10,671 nucleotides of DNA, from positions 1-10,671 of the forward strand of contig JAFOTA010000233.1 of the NCBI GenBank assembly GCA_017421145.1. Direction: 5' to 3'. A program made the translations under genes and the position numbers. Below are positions 1 to 7,363 of this stretch, piece by piece. A model generated the notes under the pieces. The model saw only the letters and a list, made by a program, of their open reading frames with translations, made no database searches and had not been told where the DNA came from. This stretch comes from Treponema sp. Its GTDB lineage: Bacteria > Spirochaetota > Spirochaetia > Treponematales > Treponemataceae. Every line of letters begins with the position of its first letter. Position 1 is the stretch's first letter.

Positions 1-264
1 GTTCCGGCTGCCTTTTCTTTTGCGGATTCAGCGGCCTTGGTTGACCGTGCGCGAGTTGTTTTTGCTGTTCCGGCTGCCTTTTCTTTTGCGGATTCAGCGG
101 CCTTGGTTGACCGTGCGCGAGTTGTTTTTGCTGTTCCGGCTGCCTTTTCTTTCACAGATTCCGCCGCTTTGGTTGCCCTTGTGCGTGTTGTTTTTGCGCT
201 GCCTGTCGTCTTTTCTTTTTCAGGTTCTGCGGCCTTGGTCAAGCGTATGAGCGCCGTTGTTTTA
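1..264 (-). repeat. 66-bp in-frame tandem repeats coding a 22-residue basic unit in the Lnt tail
   Basis: Four units are visible at 1-66, 67-132, 133-198 and 199-264. The first two are identical base for base. The third has several substitutions and the fourth is more divergent. Each unit encodes TKAAESAKEKA followed by AGTAKTTRARS: six Lys/Arg against two Glu, so strongly basic and Ala-rich. Because 66 is a multiple of three, copy-number changes keep the frame. The array reaches the window edge, so the total count is unknown. Confidence 0.95.
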
Positions 265-2270
265 GGCTCCGGTGTTTTTACGGTTTCTTGTGCCTTGAAC
301 AGATCCGTGCGTATATATGCTGTTGAGGTTGTAAGCGGCGTTGCAGGAGTTTTTGGAGCATGAATCTCCGCGCTGCTTTTTTCTTCGGAATCTTTTTTAA
401 CGTCATGATATACATGGCCGGTTTCAGAATCAGCTTCAGAATCGACCGTATCCTTTGGCTGTTCATCCCTTATTATGCTGATTTTGATTTTCGGGATTTT
501 TCCGCCTGTACGGAATCTGGTTGTCTCAACTATAAAATAGAGCGCCATCAATGCGATGATCGTGTATGCGAACCAGTCTCCGTAGCGTGAGAATACAGTA
601 GGCTTGTGCTCATAAACCGGAATCATCACGTCAAGCGCATCGGTTTTGAAAACGTCAAGCGAGGCAAGGATCTTTCCGTTCGGTCCTATTACGGCTGAAT
701 AACCAGAGTTGCAGCAGCGTACCAAAGTCGTCCTGAATTCTATTGAAAGATAGCTTGCGGCAATAAAATGCTGGTATTCTGCATATGCTGTCTTTGACCA
801 TGAATCGTTCGTTATATTAAGGAATATTTCGCTTCCCTGATTGAAAAGCTTCCTGCATACATCCGGGAATGCATCTTCAAAGCAGATAGGGGTTGAAAAA
901 CTTACGCTTGCATCAGGATTCCTTTCCGGGTTACGTATGTATCTTTCAGCCTTTTCCAAATCTGCAAGCCCGTCGTCGTCAAGCTCTATGGTTGCATATG
1001 GTTCCATCTGATATTCGAGCGGTGCAACGGTTCCTCTTACCGTGTTGTTCATGAGGGGAATCTTGAAGATGACGCCTTGTTTTCCTTCTGCCATTGAAGC
1101 CGGCATTCCTACCACGTTTTTCATGAACCAGCTCATGAGCGGATTGTCAGAAAGCGGAATCAGCTCTGCAAAAGGAACAAGGTGCATTTTTGAATAGAAT
1201 CCTGCATACGATCCTTCCCTGTCAAACAATACTGAGACGTTGGTGTATTTTTTCTTGTAAGGGTCAACAAGGGCCGTACCTCCGATTATAAACGGAACGT
1301 CCATCCTGCCAATGAACTCAGTCAGGCTTTCTTCACCCGGAAATACAGAATAATATTCAATGCTTCCGGGGAAAAGCTGGTTGAGCGTGCCTTCGCTCCA
1401 AAGAACCAGATCTGGTTTGCGCCCTTCTGCACTCATTTCCTCAAGCTTTTTTTCAGTAAGCCCTGCCGAAATGCTTATGGACTTCAAGTCACCAGCTTCC
1501 CACGGATCAACGTTTTGCTGGACTATGACGGTTTCCATCTGCTTTGTGACGTTTCTTGGTGCAATGTATTGGAAGATTCCGTATGCTCCGCTCACTGCGA
1601 ACATGATGCACATGAATTTTGCGCATGACCTGAAATTCAAGACCATTGGAGCCGGGTTCTGCGAGTGCCTTATCACCATGAAAAGATGGAGCCCCTCTGC
1701 CAGAACGCCTGAAAAAAGAGTGAAGAGGAAGGTGATTCCCCATACTCCGGTTATGTCGGCTATCTGCGTGAAAATCTTCCATCTGTATGCGGCCATGGAA
1801 ACGGTTCCCCACGGATAAGCCAAGAGTCCGGTAGATTTTATCCATTCCCAGAACACCCATGATGCGGAAAACCATATTATCCTTGCCGGCATGAAAAAAA
1901 GCCTGCGGCCGGAATTTTCTTCAAGCGGAGAAATCTTTTGGAGCCTGTCCGGGAAAAAGTGCAGCACAAGACCGACTATTCCTCCGAGAAGACCTGTTCC
2001 CAATGCGCTTGCTCCGAGCGTGAACACAGCAAATCCGTGGAAATTCGCAAGCCATGAACTTGAAAAAATGTGGACTGTCAGGGTTTCGACGAAAAATATC
2101 AGGAAGCTTCTTCTGTACGTCTTCGCTCCGTAAAAGGCAAAATACATCGGTACAAGAGAAAAAAGCGCAAGAAAAGGCGATCCGAACGGCAGAATTCCGT
2201 TTGAGATTGAAAAGGCCTGCAGCAATCCTGAAAAAAAAGCACAAAAAACTTGTAAAATCGACTGATTCAT
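1..2270 (-). CDS. lnt: Apolipoprotein N-acyltransferase with repetitive basic C-terminal tail (partial, C-terminus off window)
   Basis: Lnt adds the third acyl chain to the N-terminal diacylglyceryl-cysteine of lipoproteins in the inner membrane. The frame is open from ATG 2270 through base 1 (756 codons, no stop). Residues 1 to about 235 are hydrophobic and multi-spanning. A nitrilase-fold domain starts near residue 245 with VIVQQNVDPWE. The expected catalytic residues are present: E293 in LVLWSEG, K361 in YSKMHLVPFAE (E369 matches the second essential Glu), and C463 in PICFED, followed by NITNDSWS. A last membrane helix lies at about 563-582. Normal Lnt proteins end soon after this helix; here at least 170 more residues follow. 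They begin acidic and Pro/Thr-rich, then become Lys/Ala/Thr/Arg repeats. No Shine-Dalgarno precedes the ATG. The call rests on motif recognition; the tail function is unknown. Confidence 0.93.
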   Translation of the reverse strand, partial: MNQSILQVFCAFFSGLLQAFSISNGILPFGSPFLALFSLVPMYFAFYGAKTYRRSFLIFFVETLTVHIFSSSWLANFHGFAVFTLGASALGTGLLGGIVGLVLHFFPDRLQKISPLEENSGRRLFFMPARIIWFSASWVFWEWIKSTGLLAYPWGTVSMAAYRWKIFTQIADITGVWGITFLFTLFSGVLAEGLHLFMVIRHSQNPAPMVLNFRSCAKFMCIMFAVSGAYGIFQYIAPRNVTKQMETVIVQQNVDPWEAGDLKSISISAGLTEKKLEEMSAEGRKPDLVLWSEGTLNQLFPGSIEYYSVFPGEESLTEFIGRMDVPFIIGGTALVDPYKKKYTNVSVLFDREGSYAGFYSKMHLVPFAELIPLSDNPLMSWFMKNVVGMPASMAEGKQGVIFKIPLMNNTVRGTVAPLEYQMEPYATIELDDDGLADLEKAERYIRNPERNPDASVSFSTPICFEDAFPDVCRKLFNQGSEIFLNITNDSWSKTAYAEYQHFIAASYLSIEFRTTLVRCCNSGYSAVIGPNGKILASLDVFKTDALDVMIPVYEHKPTVFSRYGDWFAYTIIALMALYFIVETTRFRTGGKIPKIKISIIRDEQPKDTVDSEADSETGHVYHDVKKDSEEKSSAEIHAPKTPATPLTTSTAYIRTDLFKAQETVKTPEPKTTALIRLTKAAEPEKEKTTGSAKTTRTRATKAAESVKEKAAGTAKTTRARSTKAAESAKEKAAGTAKTTRARSTKAAESAKEKAAG

Positions 2271-2280
2271 TATATATTTT

Positions 2281-2308
2281 ATTGTATGAATTTGAAATAA
2301 AAATTCAA
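2281..2308 (-). promoter_or_regulatory. Candidate lnt promoter overlapping a short inverted repeat
   Basis: On the minus strand TTGAAT (2308-2303) and TACAAT (2286-2281) are separated by 16 bases, a plausible -35/-10 pair. The -10 ends only 10 bases from the lnt ATG, so the expected leader would be a few bases, fitting the lack of a ribosome binding site. An inverted repeat, TGAATTT/AAATTCA (2287-2293 and 2301-2307), sits between the two hexamers and could be an operator. The region is AT-rich, so chance matches are possible. Confidence 0.4.
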
Positions 2309-2407
2309 TCGGGGAACAGTCTCTTTTGTCCGTCCGAAGAATAATCCGGCGGATTGAGGCTCGGGTGGAGATTTTGCGGCATGTTTCGTGCCTAATTAAA
2401 AAAATTT

Positions 2408-2414
2408 GGAAGAG
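2408..2414 (+). promoter_or_regulatory. Ribosome binding site deciding the TTG start at 2421
   Basis: GGAAGAG lies six bases before TTG 2421. The alternative TTG 2406 would place this motif inside the coding region and has only an A-rich stretch before it. The same GGAAGAG motif precedes the ATG at 5113. Confidence 0.6.
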
Positions 2415-2420
2415 AAAAAT

Positions 2421-3647
2421 TTGGCTGATAAAGAGAAGAAAACTGACAAGACGGCTTCAAAGAATACCCTGCTGGAGAGCGTGGTAGAAGCCCACAAAAA
2501 TGAATATGGATGCGAACCTGAATCTGTTGCTCAGGCTCCCGGAAGAGTCCATATGATAGGAGAACATACATGGTTTTTCAAGGACAAGACCCTTGCCATG
2601 GCTGTGAACATTCCTGTTTTCATTGCTGTTTCGCGCCGTAATGATACGAACCTTCATTTCAATTTCGTCCAGCTCGGCGAAAAAAAGAAGTGCAGCATTT
2701 CCGGCCTGAAAGTCAGAAAAGAAGACAAATGGGCGAATTCGCTCAAATCCGTAATCTACGGCTTCAATTCATCCGGCTTTGAATGTCCGGGCGTTGATTT
2801 CACCGTTTATTCTGACACGCTTCCTTCTGCCGGGTTCGGAATCACGACTGCAATGAAGATTGCCGCTGCATGGACTTTGAAAGACCTCTGCAAATTCCGC
2901 TGCAAGGATGACATGCTGGTTCAGATCCTGCTTAAGGCTGACCGGACTTTTTTGGGAATGCCCAATACTCTCGCCGACATATTCACGGTGATTTATTCAA
3001 AGGAAAACAACATCGTCCTCACTGACCATTCAAAATCAACATATACTTTGCTGCCTTTCAAATTCAAGGACATGACCATGATACTGACCGATACAAGCGT
3101 GCCGAGGGTCACTACATGGAACGAAGACAGCTTGATGCAGCCTGAAAACGTACTTCTTTTGGGAGAACTGAAAGAGCTTAAATCAACCGCTTTCGGTGGC
3201 TGGGTATATGATGACAGGAGTGCGGAAAAAAATGAGGTTCTTTCCGTCGTGGGTGAAGATGTGAGGCGGCATCTCAACTGCATAATGAACGAACACCGCT
3301 ATGTGCTTGACGTGCAGTCTGCCCTTGCAAAATCTGATTTCACAGGGTTTGCGCGCGCGGTAAACAGAAGCCATGAGGGAATGCGTGACTTGTACGACAT
3401 TTCATGCCCTGAAATTGACTGGCTTTTGAAGCGTGTACTTTCGCTCGGTGGAATAGAGGCCACTTCAAGGACTCCTCTAAGCTGCGGCCGCATTACCGGA
3501 AAAGGGTTCGGACGTTGTACATACAGCGTGATAAGGACTTCTGACGTGGATCATTATATGGAAATCCTTCAGGAATATGAAAGAATATTCGGTTTCAAGG
3601 CCTCCTGCAAGATTGTGAAGCCTTCGCGCGGTGTCCGCCTGGTATGA
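2421..3647 (+). CDS. Divergent galactokinase-family GHMP kinase
   Basis: A 408-residue protein with galactokinase layout. The N-terminal block APGRVHMIGEHTWF (39-52) matches the GalK signature GRVNLIGEHTDY. SHEGMRDLYDISCPEIDWLL (317-336) and CGRITGKGFGRCTYSV (355-370) match the C-terminal GalK blocks. D186 in LADIF aligns with the catalytic Asp of MDQF. Differences from true GalK: W51 replaces the sugar-binding Asp, the Ser-rich nucleotide loop is PSAGFGITTAM (135-145), and TGAGFGG is TGKGFGR. The substrate may therefore not be galactose, so no gene symbol is given. Start: an in-frame stop lies at 2397-2399; TTG 2421 has GGAAGAG (2408-2414) six bases upstream, which is better than TTG 2406, which has no ribosome binding site. 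It is the first gene of a four-gene operon and its TGA overlaps the surE ATG (ATGA). Confidence 0.85.
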   Translation: MADKEKKTDKTASKNTLLESVVEAHKNEYGCEPESVAQAPGRVHMIGEHTWFFKDKTLAMAVNIPVFIAVSRRNDTNLHFNFVQLGEKKKCSISGLKVRKEDKWANSLKSVIYGFNSSGFECPGVDFTVYSDTLPSAGFGITTAMKIAAAWTLKDLCKFRCKDDMLVQILLKADRTFLGMPNTLADIFTVIYSKENNIVLTDHSKSTYTLLPFKFKDMTMILTDTSVPRVTTWNEDSLMQPENVLLLGELKELKSTAFGGWVYDDRSAEKNEVLSVVGEDVRRHLNCIMNEHRYVLDVQSALAKSDFTGFARAVNRSHEGMRDLYDISCPEIDWLLKRVLSLGGIEATSRTPLSCGRITGKGFGRCTYSVIRTSDVDHYMEILQEYERIFGFKASCKIVKPSRGVRLV

Positions 3648-4414
3648 AGATTCTTCTGACGAACGACGACGGAATTGATGCTCCCGGTCTCAAAGCCCTT
3701 TATGATGCATTCATAAAGTCCGGCAATGAAGTCTGCATCACGGCTCCTTTGACAAACCGGTCCGGTGCGTCTTGCTCGGTTTCCATGGGTCGTGCGCTCC
3801 GGCTTGAAAAAAGGGACTGGAATGCGTTTGCCCTTGACGGAAGTCCCGTTGACTGCGTTATATCGGCATTAAAGGGCGGTTATATCCCTTTTCATCCTGA
3901 CGTGGTCTTTTCCGGTATAAACAGCGACGGAAACATCGGTACCGATATACTTTATTCAGGAACGTGCGGTGCTGCGAGACAGGCCTGCCTTTATGGAATC
4001 CCCGGTATTGCACTGAGCGCGGAGAAGATGCAGGGGTCTGACGGCTATATTTTTAAGCCCCTTGCTGATTTTGCGGCAAAAAACATAGAAAAGCTTATAG
4101 GTTTGTGCGGAAATCTCCGAAATAAAGAAGAGGGGGGCGGATACGCTTTTTTTGTAAATGTAAATGCTCCCTCGGCTGAGTCTTATAAAGGAGTTCGCTT
4201 CGCTGATGTAAGCAGGCGTGACTATCATGACAGCGTTGAGGTTTCTGTTTCTCCGGACGGTTCGTTTTTGAGCCGTTGCAAAGGGGGAGGAAAAATTGAG
4301 ACTTTCGGCGGAGTTTCAAGCGATTACGCTCTTGTCAAGGACGGTTACGTTTCTGTTTCAGCCCTTTGTACGGATGCGGCTGTTGATAAAAGCTATAAAG
4401 ACGGGTGGTTTTAG
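3644..4414 (+). CDS. surE: 5'/3'-nucleotidase SurE
   Basis: SurE is a metal-dependent phosphatase that removes phosphate from nucleoside monophosphates. This 256-residue protein has the family length and all signature blocks: MKILLTNDDGIDAPG at the start with the metal-binding pair D8-D9, NRSGAS (38-43) carrying the ligand Ser, DGSPVDCV (65-72), and SGINSDGNIGTDILYSGTCG (90-109) with the conserved Asn residues. The family pattern SGINxGxN appears as SGINSDGN, a small substitution without a length change. The ATG overlaps the stop of the upstream GHMP kinase (ATGA), which suggests translational coupling. The next gene starts 9 bases after its stop. Confidence 0.96.
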   Translation: MKILLTNDDGIDAPGLKALYDAFIKSGNEVCITAPLTNRSGASCSVSMGRALRLEKRDWNAFALDGSPVDCVISALKGGYIPFHPDVVFSGINSDGNIGTDILYSGTCGAARQACLYGIPGIALSAEKMQGSDGYIFKPLADFAAKNIEKLIGLCGNLRNKEEGGGYAFFVNVNAPSAESYKGVRFADVSRRDYHDSVEVSVSPDGSFLSRCKGGGKIETFGGVSSDYALVKDGYVSVSALCTDAAVDKSYKDGWF

Positions 4415-4423
4415 GGGGAACTT

Positions 4424-5110
4424 ATGGCTGACAGACTGGTGGAAGGCTTGAATCTCTATAAGCGTAAGGATTATACGGGCGCTCTTTCGTTTTTCCTTTC
4501 ATTGCCGGATCCTTCCGGTGACGATGCTTTGGACATTGCCTATTATCTTGGACTTTGCTATTTCAATCTAAAAAAATACGATGATGCCATGCTCTACCTT
4601 GAGCAGATCGTGACTTCCGCAAAACAGGGGGAAGCCGAAAGCGAGAGGGTGCTCCAGTGCCGCTATGTGCTTGCCGTAATCTATTGCAAGACCGGACGTG
4701 CACAGCTTGCCATATTCGAGCTTGACGCACTTCTCAAGGCCGGCTACAAGAGTCCTTCAGTATTCGCTTCTTTCGCATACCTTTCATGGGAGCAGGGCAA
4801 TGTTTCCCAGTGCATCGAATTCTATGAAAAATCACTTTCTCTCGACGAAAACAACGCCACGGCATTGAACGGCCTCGGTTATGTCCTTGCATCCGAAAAC
4901 AGGGATCTTTCCAGGGCGCTTTCGTTGTGCAAGAAGGCTTTGAATATCGCTCCCGACAGTCCGGCATGTCTGGACAGCGTGGGCTGGGTTTATTACCGCA
5001 TGGGCTTGTATTCCCAGGCAAGGAAATATCTGGAGCAGGCGCACAGAAAAGACAGCGGCAATGAAGTTATAAAGCAGCACCTTAAGGATGCTGAGCTGGT
5101 GGAAGAGTGA
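4424..5110 (+). CDS. Cytoplasmic tetratricopeptide-repeat protein
   Basis: A 228-residue protein built almost entirely of TPR helix pairs. Visible units lie at about 3-30, 37-66, 80-108, 113-141, 145-177 and 182-211. Typical residues include YYLGLCYFNLKKYDDAM, NGLGYVLASENRDLSRALS and DSVGWVYYRMGLYSQARKYL. No signal peptide or membrane segment is visible, so it should be cytosolic and act by protein binding; no enzymatic motif is visible. AGGGGG at 4413-4418 overlaps the surE stop and sets the ATG at 4424. Its TGA (5108-5110) lies two bases before the next ATG at 5113. Position in the operon suggests a link with the secreted TPR-NHL-VWA protein that follows, but the partner is not known. Confidence 0.9.
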   Translation: MADRLVEGLNLYKRKDYTGALSFFLSLPDPSGDDALDIAYYLGLCYFNLKKYDDAMLYLEQIVTSAKQGEAESERVLQCRYVLAVIYCKTGRAQLAIFELDALLKAGYKSPSVFASFAYLSWEQGNVSQCIEFYEKSLSLDENNATALNGLGYVLASENRDLSRALSLCKKALNIAPDSPACLDSVGWVYYRMGLYSQARKYLEQAHRKDSGNEVIKQHLKDAELVEE

Positions 5111-5112
5111 AA

Positions 5113-7179
5113 ATGAAAAAAGTATTGATTTTGGCTTGTTCAGCCGTTTTTGCATTGAGTGCGGTTTATGCTCAGACAAATCTCGTGGATACGATGAGGG
5201 ATCCTGGTTCTTCGTCACGCAGCGCCAATTCAGGGTTTGCGGAGGAAGAATTCCGCCGTGGAGTGCAGAGCTATTACCGCGGATCCTATAACGAAGCTGT
5301 CCAGGAGTTTGAAAAGGCACTTTCATATCTTCCGGGAGAAAGCAGGATACTTGACTGGCTCGGAAAGGCATATTACCGCGCTGGAATCGAAGGTGCGGCA
5401 TTGCAGCAGTGGCAGTTCGCCTCTGACAACGGATACGGAGGCCTTTTGCTCCAGAACCGAATTGAAATAGTGAGCGAGCGGAGGGTGACCCAGTCTGTGG
5501 ATGACTACACTGAGCGCTACACGGAATCTGGTTCATACCCGAACAAAAACGGTGACAAAGTGCTGATTTACAGCCATCCGATTTCTTCCCTCGCAAACAA
5601 TGACGGAAGCATCTGGGTCGTGGCATACGGATCAAATGAAATCCTCCATTATAATGTGAACGGCGTGGTCATAAAGAGAGTCCGCGGACCTTTGAACGGA
5701 TTCGACAGACCTATGGATATAATTAGGCTTCAGAACGGAAACCTTCTCCTGAGTGAATTTGCCGGTGACAGGCTTGCACTGCTTGATGCCGACGGAAAAT
5801 TCAAGAATTACATAGGAACCAAGGGGCGCGGTGAAGGTCAGGTGGTCGGCCCTCAGTATCTTGCCCAGGACAGCTACGGAAACATCTATGTAACTGATTT
5901 CGGAAACTGCCGTGTCGTTGTGTTCGATCAGGACGGGAACGGACTTCTTCATTTCGGCGGAAAGACATCCGATTTTGCCGGATTGAAGTCACCTACAGGA
6001 ATTGCCGTTGTAAACGACAGGGTTTTCGTCGCCGATTCAGTACGCGGTGCAATCTATGAATTCGACAGGGCAGGAAACTTCATCGGAAACCTTGTCAACG
6101 AAAAGACTTTTGCACGCCCTGAAAGCATGAAAGTCTGGGGCGGATACCTCATACTCACGGACAAGAACAGGGTGGTCACGGTTGACTGCGAGACCGGCTC
6201 TACTTTTGAAAACGGACGCACTCCACGTGGTGGCGGTGAAATAACCTCTGCGGTTCCTGATAAAAACGGAAATATCATAGTAACGGATTTCAAGAGCAGC
6301 GACATATACATAATGTCAAAGATGACGGAGCTTGTCGGTGGATTCTTCGTGCAGGTTGAAAGGGTGCTTTCGGACAAATTCCCGTCAGTAACTCTTGAAG
6401 TACGTGTGGAAAACCGTCGCCGCCAGCCTATAGTCGGTCTTAATGCTGACAACTTCCTTGTTACGGAAAACCAGCGTCCAGTTCCTGACCTTAAGGTTAC
6501 CGGAGCAGCAAACAACAATGACAAGGCTGACATTGCAATTTTGATCGACCGCTCTTCCGATATGGAAAAATATGCCGAGCAGGTAAATACTGCCGTAAGG
6601 GAAATCACCCAGGCCATGGACGGAAAGGGAAGGGTCACCGTAATTTCAGCAGGTGAGATGCCCGTTACGGAATTCTCTGGAAGCCCCGACCGTCTTTCCA
6701 CTTTCTCAACCAAGGCACTTCAGGCTCCTTATACTGACAACGCCGCTCTTGACCTTGGAATCCGCCTTGCAGCAAACGGTTTGGTCAACGCAGAGAAAAA
6801 GAGGGGCATAATCTACATAACTGCAGGAAACGTAGGAAAGCAGGCTTTCGGTCAGTACAGCCTTTCTGATTTGTCGGGCTACATAAACAACAACGCCATT
6901 TCTTTCAGCACTGTTCTTGTAAGCCAGACTAGGCTTTCTCAGGAAATTGATTACCTCACATACAATACGACGGGAACTTCATATTACGTGTACAGACCGG
7001 ACGGACTTGAGCCTGTTATAAAGGATCTCATTGAACAGCCTTCTGGATTGTATCAGCTTACGTTCACTTCTACGCAGAAGACTGAATATGGCCAGAAATA
7101 TCTTCCTCTTGAAGTAGAGACATATCTTCTCAACAGGTCTGGAAGGGATGAGACCGGCTACTTTGCACCGCTTGAATAA
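5113..7179 (+). CDS. Secreted TPR-NHL-VWA multidomain protein
   Basis: A 688-residue exported protein. Residues 1-20 form a signal peptide (MKKVLILACSAVFALSAVYA, probable cleavage before Q21). A TPR pair lies at about 43-110. Beta-propeller NHL-type repeats run from about 155 to 400 (for example PQYLAQDSYGNIYVTDFGNC, SPTGIAVVNDRVFVADS, SAVPDKNGNIIVTDFKSSD). An Ig-like linker follows at about 410-465 (VGLNADNFLVTENQRPV). A von Willebrand A domain lies at about 470-640, starting ADIAILIDRSSDM. The VWA metal site is altered: the DxSxS motif reads DRSSD (479-483) and the later TDG motif reads TAG (570-572). Start: ATG 5113 with GGAAGAG at 5101-5107 is preferred over GTG 5107. It is the last gene of the operon and is followed by a terminator. 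It probably acts in the periplasm as a binding or scaffold protein; the ligand is unknown. Confidence 0.9.
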   Translation: MKKVLILACSAVFALSAVYAQTNLVDTMRDPGSSSRSANSGFAEEEFRRGVQSYYRGSYNEAVQEFEKALSYLPGESRILDWLGKAYYRAGIEGAALQQWQFASDNGYGGLLLQNRIEIVSERRVTQSVDDYTERYTESGSYPNKNGDKVLIYSHPISSLANNDGSIWVVAYGSNEILHYNVNGVVIKRVRGPLNGFDRPMDIIRLQNGNLLLSEFAGDRLALLDADGKFKNYIGTKGRGEGQVVGPQYLAQDSYGNIYVTDFGNCRVVVFDQDGNGLLHFGGKTSDFAGLKSPTGIAVVNDRVFVADSVRGAIYEFDRAGNFIGNLVNEKTFARPESMKVWGGYLILTDKNRVVTVDCETGSTFENGRTPRGGGEITSAVPDKNGNIIVTDFKSSDIYIMSKMTELVGGFFVQVERVLSDKFPSVTLEVRVENRRRQPIVGLNADNFLVTENQRPVPDLKVTGAANNNDKADIAILIDRSSDMEKYAEQVNTAVREITQAMDGKGRVTVISAGEMPVTEFSGSPDRLSTFSTKALQAPYTDNAALDLGIRLAANGLVNAEKKRGIIYITAGNVGKQAFGQYSLSDLSGYINNNAISFSTVLVSQTRLSQEIDYLTYNTTGTSYYVYRPDGLEPVIKDLIEQPSGLYQLTFTSTQKTEYGQKYLPLEVETYLLNRSGRDETGYFAPLE

Positions 7180-7221
7180 CCCGGCGTTGGGTTTCTGATT
7201 TTACTCAATAACAAACTTGAT

Positions 7222-7251
7222 AAGCTTCCGGTGTTTCCGGAGGCTTTTTTT
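7222..7251 (+). terminator. Intrinsic terminator of the kinase-surE-TPR-NHL operon
   Basis: AAGCTTCCGG (7222-7231) pairs with CCGGAGGCTT (7237-7246) with one wobble, around a TGTTT loop, and runs into a T tract to 7251. It lies 43 bases after the stop at 7179. Confidence 0.92.
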
Positions 7252-7328
7252 ATTTTAAATAATCGATTTTATGTTTCAATGATTTGACCGTCTTGTATTA
7301 TTTCAATGGTTTACGGAATCTTTTGCAG
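7252..7328. other. AT-rich noncoding stretch with a near-identical 12-bp direct repeat
   Basis: Between the plus-strand terminator and the minus-strand hairpin cluster there is no reading frame of note. TTTCAATGATTT (7274-7285) and TTTCAATGGTTT (7301-7312) repeat 27 bases apart with one mismatch. No confident promoter was seen here. Confidence 0.5.
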
Positions 7329-7363
7329 AAAAAAAAAAGAGGCCGGCTGTGAATCAACCGGCC
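7329..7363 (-). terminator. Intrinsic terminator of the minus-strand envelope operon and/or the small RNA
   Basis: GGCCGGTTG (7363-7355) pairs with CAGCCGGCC (7349-7341), loop ATTCA, followed by TC and ten T residues. No other intrinsic terminator is seen between the PEGA stop at 7516 and here, so it probably ends that operon too. Confidence 0.9.

Noticed and set aside
1..264. CRISPR or noncoding minisatellite interpretation of the 66-bp repeats
   Set aside because: Units are contiguous without spacers, keep frame with lnt and encode a consistent 22-residue unit.
20..363. Two plus-strand open frames across the repeat array
   Set aside because: They are shadows of the minus-strand Lnt repeats, have no ribosome binding sites and give low-complexity translations, while the minus frame continues a complete Lnt core.
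2973..2981. Loss of the galactokinase catalytic Asp (LAD in place of MDQ)
   Set aside because: Shifting the alignment by one places D186 on the catalytic Asp, keeps the following Phe in register and keeps the 16-residue distance to the next conserved Asp, so the residue is probably retained.
4832..5635. 267-residue minus-strand open frame opposite the TPR and NHL genes
   Set aside because: Composition is rich in Arg, Cys and Ser with no domain signal, and it lies antisense to two well-supported genes.
6054..6713. 219-residue minus-strand open frame opposite the VWA region
   Set aside because: A shadow frame; the plus strand encodes clear NHL and VWA domains.
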